From Paenibacillus profundus (GTDB lineage Bacteria; Bacillota; Bacilli; Paenibacillales; Paenibacillaceae), in assembly GCF_021369635.1 (NCBI RefSeq), contig NZ_JAJNBZ010000002.1, positions 217,024 through 281,023 of the forward strand: 64,000 bases of DNA, read 5' to 3'. The position numbers and the translations under genes are program-made. The notes beneath the pieces are model-generated. The model made no database searches. It saw nothing but the letters and a program-made list of their open reading frames with translations, and had not been told where the DNA came from. Of the stretch, positions 33,920-42,055 are shown in pieces (position 1 is the stretch's first letter; every line of letters begins with the position of its first letter).

Positions 33920-34659
33920 TGGTAGCGGCGATTGAGGAAGTGAAAAAGGTATTATGGGATGGCGGCCACGGAGGAAAAGATCCCGGGTCCAGTGGGAATG
34001 GAGTCGTTGAAAAGAACATCGCCTTACAAGTCGCAACAGAAGCGGCGAAGCGATTGGAACGGGACTACGAAGGTGTCCAATGCCTTCTTTCCCGTTCTTC
34101 TGATGTTTATCTATCCCTTTCAGAGCGAACCAACAAAGCGAATGCAGCAGGGGCCCATCTATTTATATCAATCCATTGCAACGCGGGCGGCGGCGCTGGT
34201 GGGTTTGAATCATTCACGTACATCGGGACGAAAGATGCTGCTACAGCGGCGTTTCAAGACGTGCTGCACGCCGAAATCATGAACCGCTTAAAACCGTTCG
34301 GAGTCCGGGACCGGGGGCAGAAGAAGAAGGATCTACATGTCTGCCGGGAATCGCTCATGCCGGCCGTACTCACTGAAAATCTGTTCGTCGATGTGGCTGC
34401 TGATGCGGCCAGATTAAAGCGGCCAGAAGTGATTGAGGCGATTGTTATCGGCCATGTGGCCGGGGTTGCGAAGTATCTGAAGCTGCAGCCGAAGAAAGCA
34501 CAGCAGCCGCCAGCGAGCGGAGCGACCAACATCCTTGGCCCAGCATCGGCTACGGTCGAGCAGGCCAAAGCATGGGCGAAATCGAAGAATGCTCCCGCTG
34601 AATTGGTTGCACTCGCCGATCTATATTGGCTACTTGCGCCTGAGCGCGGCGGGGATTGA
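33919..34659 (+). CDS. N-acetylmuramoyl-L-alanine amidase (Amidase_3 endolysin), frameshifted C-terminus
   Basis: The 246-residue frame starts at the stop of the holin. It contains the Amidase_3 zinc site: VLWDGGHGGKDPGS, then VEKNIALQVA, LFISIHCNAGG and the catalytic Glu region LTENLFVDV. After a linker it enters a glucosaminidase-like domain (ATVEQAKAWAKSKNAPAE) but stops after ERGGD. The missing continuation lies in another frame directly downstream. The catalytic amidase domain is complete, so a truncated lytic enzyme may still be made. In an intact phage this enzyme would degrade the host wall at lysis. Confidence 0.8.
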   Translation: MVAAIEEVKKVLWDGGHGGKDPGSSGNGVVEKNIALQVATEAAKRLERDYEGVQCLLSRSSDVYLSLSERTNKANAAGAHLFISIHCNAGGGAGGFESFTYIGTKDAATAAFQDVLHAEIMNRLKPFGVRDRGQKKKDLHVCRESLMPAVLTENLFVDVAADAARLKRPEVIEAIVIGHVAGVAKYLKLQPKKAQQPPASGATNILGPASATVEQAKAWAKSKNAPAELVALADLYWLLAPERGGD

Positions 34660-35104
34660 CGCCACGTACTGCAATCCATGCGGCTTGAAGGTTACCGCTG
34701 GCGGCGGCGATACGCAGGCCGCCGCACACAAGCGCTTTGCCAATTGGCGTGAGGGGATAACGGCCCACCTTGACCACCTCGCGCTATATCGGGATAGCAC
34801 TCCCGATCCGCGTCATTTCTCGTACCTCAAAGGTACGGCGCGGACGGTGGAAGCACTCGGCGGTAAATGGGCCCCATCGTCAACTTATGGACACAAATTA
34901 GTGCAGTATTTAAAGGAGGTACAAGCAATGGAACAGCCGAAGCAAGCGGATTATGCTGACCACTGGGCCGAGGCGTCTATTCGGCGTGTGATGGACGCGG
35001 GGATCATGGGCGGTCGTAACACTGGATTCGCGCCGAACGAGCCGATTACTCGGGCTGAGGTGGCCGTGGTGGTGGATCGGGTATTGAAGCAGATGGGGAA
35101 ATAA
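34653..35104 (+). pseudogene. Out-of-frame remainder of the endolysin: glucosaminidase-like part and SLH domain
   Basis: Immediately after the amidase frame ends, the next frame reads GIDATYCNPCGLKVTAGGGD, then TPDPRHFSYLKGTARTVEALG. It finishes with an S-layer homology repeat (YADHWAEASIRRVMDAGIMG, FAPNEPITRAEVAVVVDRVL). The first part fits mid-domain into a glucosaminidase fold whose start lies in the upstream frame. A deletion with loss of frame near 34650 explains this. No ribosome site serves this part. Confidence 0.7.
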
Positions 35105-35138
35105 GGGCTTAGGCCGAGTCTGTTCCCTGTTATACGAT

Positions 35139-35168
35139 AAGAGCCGCGGGATCATTCCTGCGGCTCTT
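35139..35168. terminator. Strong hairpin after the lysis genes
   Basis: AAGAGCCGC pairs with GCGGCTCTT around a self-complementary GGGATCATTCCT loop. There is little T-tract, so it may act from either side. Confidence 0.6.
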
Positions 35169-35246
35169 ACCTTGAAAAAAAGAATTATTAGCACCAAACC
35201 TTGAGAGGATTGAGGCCAATCAAGGCATAATTCCTATTATTTTCGA

Positions 35247-35633
35247 TCATATATAAACCAATATATCCTCACCTCCATACACCCAAGCTTCTGTTTGGCC
35301 ATGATCTATCAATACATCATTATTATTATATGCACCAACCCAAAATCTGAATCTATGACCACTTTGCAGGAAAGGTGTTTTGTAATAATTACCATAATCT
35401 TGGCGCACTTCTACAATTAGTCGGTTGGTAGTTAAATCCCTGATGGCAATTTTATAATAAGCAGCACCGGGTACTGAGCTCCACCTAACCTCGGCGGTTT
35501 CATAACTTGCGGCTTGACTTACTGCTTTTGCCTCAACAGTAGAGGCTTGAAGCGGCTCCGCAAGAACTGCACCAGAACCAGCAGAGAACAACGTAGTTGC
35601 TGCAAGGATTGAAACAGAAAGCTCTTTTAACAT
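35247..35633 (-). CDS. Small secreted protein with fibronectin III-like domain
   Basis: The 128-residue protein starts with a signal peptide (MLKELSVSILAATTLFSAGS .. AVLA). It then contains a single beta-rich module (AEVRWSSVPGAAYYKIAIRD .. RFRFWVGAYN) like a fibronectin type III repeat. GGAGGT lies 6 nt before the ATG at 35633. The gene is A+T-richer than its neighbours and opposes the lysis genes. It looks like a phage-carried cargo gene. No specific function is recognised. Confidence 0.65.
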   Translation of the reverse strand: MLKELSVSILAATTLFSAGSGAVLAEPLQASTVEAKAVSQAASYETAEVRWSSVPGAAYYKIAIRDLTTNRLIVEVRQDYGNYYKTPFLQSGHRFRFWVGAYNNNDVLIDHGQTEAWVYGGEDILVYI

Positions 35634-35871
35634 AGTATTACCTCCCAAAAAATGATAAGTTTAATTCACCACTTTTTAGTAGAATAGCTATGTGTCTGTA
35701 TGATGAATCACCCTGATATTACCTATAATAATATATTTTGTCAATACAATTTGGATATTAATATATAAAATAATTATTTTTTAGGTATTTTAATATTATT
35801 TCTCCATCAATACAAGTATATGTTTGTATTACCTGTACTTTTATGGATAGTATTCTCAGCTTCTCTCGAGG

Positions 35872-36390
35872 TTGAGCGGACTCAGTGTTTCCGAATATCC
35901 CAGCCACCTAAAAAGTTGTGAAGTTTACCACCGTGTAGGCGGATATCCGCGGGCCAATACTCCCGATCCGTGGCACTTTGCCTATCTGCATGGCACAGCG
36001 CGGACGGTGGAGTCTCTGGGCACAAAATGGGCTCCGTCTCCGACATACGGCTCGCGGCTGGTGGACGAGCTTTCGAAGATGCGGGGGATGAAGGCGGATG
36101 CCCCAGGAGCTTCGGCGGAAATGGCTTCAATCGAAGTCAACGGTAAAAAGATTGGCGAGGGGCCGCTAGTCGATGGAACGGTCCTCGCACCGGTCCGAGC
36201 GGTAGGCGAAGCGCTTGGCTGCCGAGTAGGTTGGAACCAGCAGACCAAAACGGCATCAATCAATGGCGTGACTGTACCGGGAGAGTTGATTGGCGGCAGC
36301 GCATATGTTTATGTTCGGGCAGTTGCGAAGGCTGCAGGGGCAATAGTTAAATGGGATACAAAGGAACGGAAGGTACTTATATCGGACTAA
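35872..36390 (+). pseudogene. Remnant of a second wall-hydrolase gene with copper-amine-oxidase-like stalk domain
   Basis: The frame begins without ribosome site in the middle of a glucosaminidase-like end (NTPDPWHFAYLHGTARTVES), nearly the same sequence as in the 34653-35104 fragment. It then carries the stalk domain found on Paenibacillus exoproteins (IEVNGKKIGEGPLVDGTVLA, VRAVGEALGCRVGW, AYVYVRAVAKAAGAIVKW). The same stalk type ends the amidase at 52538. The 5' part of the gene is absent, so it is a recombination leftover. Confidence 0.7.
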
Positions 36391-36413
36391 CCTGCGGGGT
36401 CTGTAGGTAAAAT

Positions 36414-36453
36414 AATACGACTTTCATTCAAAACAATGAATGAAAGTCGTATT
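36414..36453. terminator. Perfect 17-bp bidirectional terminator
   Basis: AATACGACTTTCATTCA (36414-36430) and its exact complement (36437-36453) are separated by AAACAA, with T/A tracts on both sides. Confidence 0.8.
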
Positions 36454-36509
36454 TATCATTAATTACTTACAGCATACGTTTCCCATTTAGAGACAACTTT
36501 CTTAGGGTC

Positions 36510-36866
36510 TTAAAATTGTCTTGCATGAATAAAGAGGTCCATTCTATGCCCAGTCTTGTTGGTCACTTTGATGTTGATCTTCTTTTCCTTTCCCTTAACT
36601 TCTACTGGAACTGTTATTTCTTCTTCTGCTCTAATTTTTTTTTCTGATGAACCTGTTACAGTCAGATAGACTGGGTCTGTAGAATGTCTATTCTTCACAT
36701 GAACATTCAATGTTTTGCCATTTTTCTCGTTTAATGTGAAAGAATCCTTGAAATCAGATGTTGATCGGTGTGTTAAATTGTCTATCAAAATCGCTGATGC
36801 AAAAGCAGATGAGGAGAAGGACAAGATCAATACCATGGCCAAGCAAAGTCCCATAATTTTCTTCAC
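36510..36866 (-). CDS. Small secreted protein of unknown function
   Basis: From a GTG at 36866 (AGGAGG 9 nt upstream) this encodes 118 residues. A clear signal peptide ends SSSAFASA. The mature part of about 90 residues is charged and strand-rich (NLTHRSTSDFKDSFTLNEK, KKINIKVTNKTGHRMDLFIH). I do not recognise a family. It is A+T-rich and lies among phage-carried genes, so a moron-type cargo role is possible. Confidence 0.55.
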   Translation of the reverse strand: MKKIMGLCLAMVLILSFSSSAFASAILIDNLTHRSTSDFKDSFTLNEKNGKTLNVHVKNRHSTDPVYLTVTGSSEKKIRAEEEITVPVEVKGKEKKINIKVTNKTGHRMDLFIHARQF

Positions 36867-36869
36867 GCT

Positions 36870-37520
36870 TAATAACCTCCTATAATTTGTTAGCGTTTTG
36901 TTTTTCTGAATGCCAGATTCGCCCGGACTCAAGGAATAAACTTGCTAACCATAAAGTTAGATCAAGGCTGTAAAGAAAATAGGTTATATCCATGAACTCA
37001 GCTTTCGAAGAAAAACTAACGCTGATTTATAGTTCATAAATGATAGAAACAGGAATATGACTTCTACCTTTTCAACTCTCAATAATTTGATTTTTGTTGC
37101 TATCATTATGACTATCTAGAGAAGAAATATTTAGTTTATTATTATAAAATATATTATTAATCCCTATTGTATCACTAATTGAAAAAATAAGGAAGTTAAA
37201 TATAACAAATACCAATAAAATCAAATTATTTCAGGCATTTAAATGACTCTTTAGTTTTAAGGTTCTTGTATTGGTGCCTCAATAATACAAGGGCATACTA
37301 TGACGAGTTCCTTGCCTCCTTATCAGCGGGCCGTCTTGGACGGCCATTTTCTTATTTCTAAAGGACTTTAGCTCCATGGTTTTATTTGGTATACTGTTGT
37401 CAAGCTGGATTTTCCGGTGATCACCGAAAGAGCCGTTGGGAAAGCACTAGCTTTAGATGAGCTCGTACGGTACTTGAAAAAGACAATCTTTTTCAAGTTT
37501 ACGTTTAGAAAGCAAAATGC
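36870..37520. other. A+T-rich spacer with hairpins, no gene
   Basis: About 650 bp show no credible coding frame. GGCCGTC-TTG-GACGGCC (37329-37345), followed by ATTTTCTTATTT, is a plus-strand terminator-like hairpin. CTTGAAAAAGA..TCTTTTTCAAG near 37474-37498 is a second inverted repeat, just before the antitoxin RNA promoter. Confidence 0.5.
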
Positions 37521-37525
37521 TATCA

Positions 37526-37645
37526 TATAATAAAAGGAGCCGTGCGGCTAACACGACTCCCACGCAATAGCCGCTTTTAAGGGCGGTTGGTGTTAAACAG
37601 CATAAATGAGCCGTTAACCTACTCCAAGGGCGGCTCATTTCTTTT
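37526..37645 (+). ncRNA. Putative antisense RNA antitoxin, locus 1
   Basis: TATAAT at 37526-37531 is followed by a transcript that would end at ATGAGCCG..CGGCTCAT (37606-37638) plus TTCTTTTT. It overlaps the 3' end of the toxin gene on the opposite strand, as RatA does with txpA. Loci 2 and 3 have the same layout, and their promoters are better defined. Confidence 0.6.
37531..37560 (-). terminator. Terminator of toxin mRNA 1
   Basis: On the minus strand GGAGTCGTG pairs with CACGGCTCC and is followed by TTTTATT. The hairpin is conserved at toxin loci 2 (43076-43103) and 3 (51108-51136). Confidence 0.65.
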
Positions 37646-37718
37646 TATGAAATGAAAGGATCAACACAATCAGTGTCGCAAATGAAATCATCAGCGTCAA
37701 AGCTTGGTATGTCTCCAT
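37635..37718 (-). CDS. Type I toxin, holin-like (TxpA/BsrG family), copy 1
   Basis: A 27-residue peptide with the family start METYQAL, one hydrophobic helix and a KKK end. It has a very strong Shine-Dalgarno site (GGGAGGTG) that is partly paired in a CTTCCGGAAG hairpin. Such peptides insert in the membrane and arrest or kill the cell unless an antisense RNA stops translation. The mRNA is preceded by an extended -10 promoter (TGGTATGAT; hexamer at 37781-37786). The peptide is shorter than copies 2 and 3 because the helix is trimmed, so toxicity is uncertain. Confidence 0.8.
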   Translation of the reverse strand: METYQALTLMISFATLIVLILSFHKKK

Positions 37719-37856
37719 CGTATCACCTCCCTTCCGGAAGGATCACCGACCGCCCTTGTAAGCCATTCTATTGCCTAACTATCATACCATATTTTTCTTC
37801 GTTAGAAGTGGTTCTTAAAAGAAGATAGCGGGATAATTCCCACGGCTTTTTTTGCA

Positions 37857-38714
37857 CTACTTTATCGAATACTCGTTTACTTCAAACGTTAAAATCTTAT
37901 CGAAAATCACATAGTCTTTACGGCTGCTGAACGGCCCTTTGTTATTGTTGTGTTTGTTAATGGCATAGGATGCTGTTCCTGAGCCGGCTTGTTTACTTTC
38001 GTACCAGGTAATGAAGGCATTAACTTCTTCCATGCTAAGATCGAATTCTTTTTCTAAGCCTGTTATCATTGTAACAACAAGAATTGCTCTGTTAGGCTGT
38101 TCTGGTTCTTCTGGGTCAGGTTTAGGATCAGGGACTTGTTCAGGACTGTACCCCCATATTTCCATCTCATGTATAGATAAGTTTACTTGATAATTAGCAC
38201 CCCCAGTGTTTTTCGATACATTGAGTCTATAGTGTTTGAATGCTTTATCGTTTGAAATGCTAAATTCATTTGGACCTTCTATCCAACTAGTGTATTCTTT
38301 TATATCATCAAGAATTATCCAAGTATCCCCATCATTTGACCCTTCAAAAGTCCAACTAGCCGGCTGCACTACGTCTGGGAACGCGTTGTTAGTTCCATAT
38401 CCTCCCTTGTATAAAACATACTTAGTTGCAACTTTTTCAGTATCAAACTCATATTTTAACCAACCTGTCTGTGAGCTAGTTCCCCATGAAGTAAATATTC
38501 CATCAACACTATAGTGAGGAATACCGTCAAAAGCCTTATAAGCTGGGAGGCCTTTAAACTCTTCACTAGCTGTAGCTTTACCTGATGGTGAATTAGCCGA
38601 CTCCATCTTAGGTATAAGACTAATTGACTCCGGAGTTGCATTTGTTTCATTTGATACTGAAAAGCTTACAACAGTAAATAAAAAGATTAAAAACAAATAT
38701 TTATATCTTCTCAT
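37857..38714 (-). CDS. Secreted protein with F5/8 type C (discoidin) domain
   Basis: The 285-residue protein begins with a signal peptide (YLFLIFLFTVVSFSVSNETNA). Residues about 40-195 form a discoidin-like domain (YKAFDG, WLKYEFDTEKVATKYVLYKG, SWTFEGSNDGDTWIILDD, IHEMEIWGY) that typically binds sugars. A Pro/Glu/Asp-rich linker leads to a C-terminal domain of about 80 residues (NKHNNNKGPFSSRKDYVIFD). The region encoding that last domain is duplicated as a pseudogene at 43448-43617, next to toxin copy 2. GTG 38723 is an alternative start. It is likely cargo on the phage element, exported to or beyond the wall. Confidence 0.75.
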   Translation of the reverse strand: MRRYKYLFLIFLFTVVSFSVSNETNATPESISLIPKMESANSPSGKATASEEFKGLPAYKAFDGIPHYSVDGIFTSWGTSSQTGWLKYEFDTEKVATKYVLYKGGYGTNNAFPDVVQPASWTFEGSNDGDTWIILDDIKEYTSWIEGPNEFSISNDKAFKHYRLNVSKNTGGANYQVNLSIHEMEIWGYSPEQVPDPKPDPEEPEQPNRAILVVTMITGLEKEFDLSMEEVNAFITWYESKQAGSGTASYAINKHNNNKGPFSSRKDYVIFDKILTFEVNEYSIK

Positions 38715-38932
38715 GTAAAACACCCTTTCCTTTATATTTTGGACAACTCTTTATATCGGATTTATTGAGTGACTTTTATAGAAATGAACATGATCAAATA
38801 AATCCGTTTGGTTTGTAGGGCATCTAAGTTCCTTCCTGCGCAATGAAAAAGTTGCTGGACTGATGTCTTTAAATTTTCAGAAGTTTATCCGTTTTGAACT
38901 AGTATGTAGAATAATTCAGTTATTTTTTCCAT

Positions 38933-38980
38933 TGTATACCGAACAAATATTCGCATATAATATAACCAAACAAATGTTCG
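38933..38980 (+). promoter_or_regulatory. SOS-controlled promoter of the WYL/YolD cassette
   Basis: TTGTAT (38933-38938), 18 nt and TATAAT (38956-38961). CGAACAAATATTCG (38940-38953) sits in the spacer and CAAACAAATGTTCG (38967-38980) just after the -10. Each differs from the LexA consensus CGAAC-N4-GTTCG by one position, giving a double SOS operator. Confidence 0.7.
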
Positions 38981-38991
38981 AGGTGAGGATA

Positions 38992-39189
38992 ATGCTGGAA
39001 CATTACATTGGGCGAACAGTTGAGATCATATATGAGGATAGGAATGGCGAGATTACGCAGCGGCGCATTGTGGTCCGAAGTGTACGGGACGACGTGGTTC
39101 ACGCAACGTGTTTGACAGCGAAGGCGTGGCGGCCGTTTCGTTTGGAGAGAATTCTGTCTTGGCAGCCAGTTAAGGGGAGAACAGCGTGA
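38992..39189 (+). CDS. Small WYL-like protein of the YolD cassette
   Basis: A 65-residue protein (GAGGTGAGG just before the ATG at 38992) that begins LEHYIGRTVEIIYEDRNGE and ends with WRPFRLERILSWQPV. This resembles the short WYL-domain-like proteins found beside YolD genes. It overlaps the next gene by GTGA, so the two are translationally coupled. LexA boxes in the promoter place it in the SOS response. In Bacillus the usual third member is the Y-family polymerase gene uvrX, which is absent here. Confidence 0.65.
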   Translation: MLEHYIGRTVEIIYEDRNGEITQRRIVVRSVRDDVVHATCLTAKAWRPFRLERILSWQPVKGRTA

Positions 39190-39497
39190 AAGGGAAACTT
39201 TCGGGGAATGTGCTTTGGGAAGGTTCCAGATTCATCATGCCGGAACACCGTGAAGCGTGGATGAAACAGCAGCATGAGCAGAACCGTCAGCCGCGTCCTG
39301 TACTCGATGAGCAAGAGTGGGAACAGATAGGTCACCTTCTTCAGCGTTCCATGGAGGACAGAGAGCCTGTTGAGTTGGATTTGTTTGACCCGTTCGAACG
39401 GCGCGAGGAGATCGGCGTCGTTGTGGACATAGACATGATTGGAAAACGAGTCAAACTGCTTCAAGATGACGTTTCAAGGTGGGAATCGTATGAATGA
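39186..39497 (+). CDS. YolD-like family protein
   Basis: A 103-residue protein starting at a GTG that overlaps the preceding stop. It has the YolD signature: KLSGNVLWEGSRFIMPEHRE, then a helical middle, then the strand pair IGVVVDIDMIGKRVKL. YolD-like proteins are genetically tied to translesion polymerase UvrX in Bacillus phages and plasmids. Their biochemical role is unsettled. It belongs to the SOS-promoter operon 38992-39663, and its stop overlaps the next gene by 8 nt. Confidence 0.82.
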   Translation: MKGKLSGNVLWEGSRFIMPEHREAWMKQQHEQNRQPRPVLDEQEWEQIGHLLQRSMEDREPVELDLFDPFERREEIGVVVDIDMIGKRVKLLQDDVSRWESYE

Positions 39498-39663
39498 TTG
39501 GCGGGAGGGGCTGCAGCACGCGTCTAAATCGGTATATAAACCAATCATTACCGAGCAGCAGCCTCATTTGTGTAACTGTAAAGCAGGCATGAAGGGTAAA
39601 TGGGTACAGGGAGTATATATGTGTATCCGATGTGATAAAAGGGTATATGATGCATTCAGTTAA
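39490..39663 (+). CDS. Small Cys-rich protein, possible zinc ribbon
   Basis: A 57-residue protein (AAGGTGGG upstream of the ATG at 39490) overlapping the yolD stop by 8 nt. The second half has CNCKAGMKGKW..MCIRCDKR, a CxC-x14-CxxC arrangement suited to one zinc ion. No family is recognised. It is the third gene of the SOS-promoter cassette and is followed at once by a terminator. Tight overlap supports it as a real gene. Confidence 0.6.
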   Translation: MNDWREGLQHASKSVYKPIITEQQPHLCNCKAGMKGKWVQGVYMCIRCDKRVYDAFS

Positions 39664-39692
39664 AGCCCCGGAGTAATCCGAGGCTTCTATTC
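39663..39692 (+). terminator. Terminator of the WYL/YolD cassette
   Basis: GCCCCGGA-GTAA-TCCGAGGC hairpin followed by TTCTATTCTT. The same 20-nt hairpin recurs at 40047 and 53299, with variants at 42893 and 51989. Confidence 0.75.
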
Positions 39693-39754
39693 TTGTATGA
39701 GAACATATATTTGGATACAATGTAAGTAATATTGTGGTTACTGGGGGGACAGAC

Positions 39755-40009
39755 ATGGCGAAGAAAGCTGTACCAAAAAGACCAACCAGAGATGAGTTCG
39801 AACTTGAGGAACTGGGTAACCAATTAGTAGAAGCGAAACAGGAGAACACAGAGGTAGCCTTGACCGTGTGGGGATGGGATGAACGCGTATGCGGTAGGGT
39901 TACTGAATTGGACTCACGGACAAGGTTGGTGCACGTCATGGGTGGAGGAGAGGTAACGAAAATACCTTTTCTTGATGTCATGAAAGTCGAAAGTGTTGAT
40001 CGGTTCTAA
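39755..40009 (+). CDS. Second YolD-like protein
   Basis: An 84-residue protein (GGGGGGA upstream of the ATG at 39755). It starts MAKKAVPKRPTRDEFELEEL and has the strand pattern ALTVWGWDERVCGRVTELD..RLVHVMGGGEVTKIPFLDV of a short YolD-like protein. It is transcribed separately from the first cassette by virtue of the terminator at 39663. The same hairpin type follows it. It is the last gene before the right arm of element 1. Confidence 0.7.
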   Translation: MAKKAVPKRPTRDEFELEELGNQLVEAKQENTEVALTVWGWDERVCGRVTELDSRTRLVHVMGGGEVTKIPFLDVMKVESVDRF

Positions 40010-40046
40010 TAACCGAAGTAAATCGAAATATGATGCATCAATAGGT

Positions 40047-40075
40047 AAAGCCCCGGAGTAATCCGAGGCTTTTTA
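40047..40075 (+). terminator. Terminator at the right end of element 1
   Basis: GCCCCGGA-GTAA-TCCGAGGC followed by TTTTTATTTAA. Confidence 0.8.
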
Positions 40076-40108
40076 TTTAATGATTTCCCATAATAATTAG
40101 TAAATGCA

Positions 40109-40128
40109 CATCTACCCAATCATCTACC
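40109..40128. other. Right-arm integrase binding repeats of element 1
   Basis: CATCTACC at 40109-40116 and 40121-40128 (12-bp period). The octamer is identical to the left-arm pair at 32507-32525. Confidence 0.7.
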
Positions 40129-40185
40129 GACATAGGATACCCACGAAAACCGTACAGAACCATATAAAACCCAACAAAACCATTT

Positions 40186-40271
40186 AGCAACGCACTCGTA
40201 ATGCGTAGGCCGGGGGTTCAATTCCCTTCACCAGCACCACTTACATGTCGATAACGGCGCGGCTTCCGGGG
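40186..40271 (+). repeat. Second copy of the 86-bp attachment-site repeat (attR of element 1, attL of element 2)
   Basis: Identical to 32383-32468 except for one base. It contains only the last 51 nt of the tRNA including CCA, so it is not a functional tRNA. The integrase remnant and a new pair of arm repeats follow it, as they follow attL, showing that a second element begins here. Confidence 0.92.
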
Positions 40272-40308
40272 ATCCGGGGGCCGCGCTTTTCTTGTGTAAA
40301 AACATGAA

Positions 40309-40327
40309 CTTCTAACATTCTTCTAAC
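40309..40327. other. Left-arm integrase binding repeats of element 2
   Basis: CTTCTAAC at 40309-40316 and 40320-40327 (11-bp period), at exactly the place occupied by CATCTACC repeats in element 1. Confidence 0.68.
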
Positions 40328-40377
40328 CTTTATCCAGATAAAGCGAACTTCCGTTCTCAATTTTTCCTCCCGTGATA

Positions 40378-40497
40378 CTAGTCTCCAACGTTTCGCAGTA
40401 CCGCTTCCTGCAAGTTTGGAATAACGTGAGAATAGGTATCAAGTGTTACGTGTATCGAAGAGTGGCCAAGTCGTTCTTGAACGATCTTCGGGTGGAT
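40378..40497 (-). pseudogene. Tyrosine integrase C-terminal remnant of element 2
   Basis: The minus strand reads HPKIVQERLGHSSIHVTLDT, then YSHVIPNLQEAVLRNVGD and a TAG. This is the unmistakable end of a phage integrase, with the box II His-x-x-x (LGHSS) and the catalytic Tyr. The upstream catalytic core is gone and the open frame continues into unrelated sequence, so the enzyme is dead. Confidence 0.88.
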
Positions 40498-40587
40498 AAA
40501 GTCAATATCATAGAATTCTTTGCCGAGTGTCCTGCTGCTTAATTCATTCAGCGGCGGTGAGGTTTAATCGAATATGTGGAAGACGAG

Positions 40588-40618
40588 TAACCTGTTATAA
40601 TGGCAGGTTATTTTTTTT
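40588..40618 (+). terminator. Terminator-like hairpin in element 2
   Basis: TAACCTG..CAGGTTA stem followed by eight T residues. Confidence 0.7.
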
Positions 40619-40822
40619 ATTAAAACACCGCAGGATAGCTCCCGCGGTTCTCTTCATACTACAAAATCCACAAAGACAGGACTACGCAGCATTCCGGCTC
40701 TGGTCCAGTTGCACCCTTTCTGCCTGAATATAAACTCAGATGTTGTATTATTGACAGTGATGAAATATCTGTATATGATGTGTATGTATGAAATACACAG
40801 TTGTAATTTTGGTGGAGGTTAA

Positions 40823-41206
40823 ATGAAAATTATTATTTCCAATACATCCGATTCACCTATATATCAGCAGATAAAAGAACAAATAAAGGATGCGATACTT
40901 TATGGTGAATTGAAAGAGGGCGAACTGCTTCCATCTATCAGGGCACTAGCCAATGATCTGCGAGTGAGCGTTCTTACAACCCGAAGAGTATACGACGAGC
41001 TTGAGTCAGAGGGTTTTATTACAACCAAAGCGGGCAAAGGCTCATTTGTGGCAAAAGAAAACCTGGAACTTCTGTTGGAATCAAGGCGGCATATGGTCGA
41101 AGTAAAGCTCACCGAGGCTTGGAATGCGGCCTGTTCGCTCGGGATTAGCAAAGAAGAATTGATTTCAATGATGGGCTTACTGTTTGAGGAGGGCGAAAAT
41201 GAATAA
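40823..41206 (+). CDS. GntR-family regulator (YtrA subfamily)
   Basis: A 127-residue regulator with an N-terminal winged helix-turn-helix (PIYQQIKEQIKDAILYGELK, LPSIRALANDLRVSVLTTRRVYDELESEGFI). The C-terminal helical dimerisation arm is short, as is typical of YtrA-type GntR proteins. These autoregulate operons with an ABC transporter and respond to cell-envelope antibiotics. GTGGAGG precedes the ATG. Its stop overlaps the ATPase start (ATGAATAA). The operon is distinctly A+T-rich compared with the chromosome, consistent with cargo on the second phage-derived element. Confidence 0.88.
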   Translation: MKIIISNTSDSPIYQQIKEQIKDAILYGELKEGELLPSIRALANDLRVSVLTTRRVYDELESEGFITTKAGKGSFVAKENLELLLESRRHMVEVKLTEAWNAACSLGISKEELISMMGLLFEEGENE

Positions 41207-42050
41207 GATTTTAGAGGTTAAGGGACTAAAAAAAGATTTGGGTACCTTTAGCTTGCAGGATGTCAGCTTTTCTTTATTAGAAGGTTGCATTACTGGATTC
41301 ATTGGTTTAAATGGGGCCGGTAAGACCACAACTATAAAAACAATCCTTGGGCTGGTGTTGAAGGATTCGGGAAGCATTGAATTTTTCGGCAAAGACATGA
41401 ACCTGAATGAACGGGAACTAAAGAATCATATTGGTATCGTATTTGATGAGGGATATTTCTATGAAGAATTGACATTGGCAGAAATGAAAAGCATTATTGC
41501 ACCTGCCTATTCAAATTGGGAAGAATCCGTTTTTCATAAGTACATGGAACACTTTAGGTTGCCACTTAATCAGAAAATCTCTACATTGTCCAAAGGCATG
41601 CGCATGAAGTACGCCATAGCATTAGCGCTTTCCCATCATGCCGACATATTGATTATGGATGAACCAACAAGCGGACTTGATCCACTGGTACGAAGTGAAT
41701 TGATGGAAATATTATTGGACTTTATGGGGAATGGCGGAAAAGGTGTGTTCTTTTCTTCCCATATTACCTCTGATCTCGAGAAAGTAGCTGATGTACTGAT
41801 TTTAATTGATAAGGGCAGAATCATATTGAGTGAGGAAAAGGATGTATTGCTTGACACGCATGGCTTAGTAAAAGGAGAAAAAATGGCGCTTAATGACCAA
41901 ACAAGAGAATTATTTTTAACGTTGCGCGAAACCAATTATGGGTTTGAAGGATTGACAAACAGCAAACATGCCGTAAGGCAGCAAATGAACAATGTGCTAA
42001 TAGAAAAGCCGACTATTGAAGATATTATGTTGGGCTATGTAAGGAGGTAA
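41199..42050 (+). CDS. ABC transporter ATP-binding protein of the GntR operon
   Basis: The 283-residue ATPase has Walker A GLNGAGKTTT near residue 36, the signature TLSKGMRMKYAIALAL (variant LSKGM) and Walker B ILIMDEPTSGLDP. The H-loop is in FFSSHITSDLEK. It resembles EcsA/YtrB-type exporters. ATG 41199 overlaps the stop of the regulator gene, and GAGGAG lies upstream. With the adjacent membrane protein it likely exports or senses an envelope-active compound, under control of the GntR protein. Confidence 0.9.
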   Translation: MNKILEVKGLKKDLGTFSLQDVSFSLLEGCITGFIGLNGAGKTTTIKTILGLVLKDSGSIEFFGKDMNLNERELKNHIGIVFDEGYFYEELTLAEMKSIIAPAYSNWEESVFHKYMEHFRLPLNQKISTLSKGMRMKYAIALALSHHADILIMDEPTSGLDPLVRSELMEILLDFMGNGGKGVFFSSHITSDLEKVADVLILIDKGRIILSEEKDVLLDTHGLVKGEKMALNDQTRELFLTLRETNYGFEGLTNSKHAVRQQMNNVLIEKPTIEDIMLGYVRR

Positions 42051-42055
42051 TTGAG

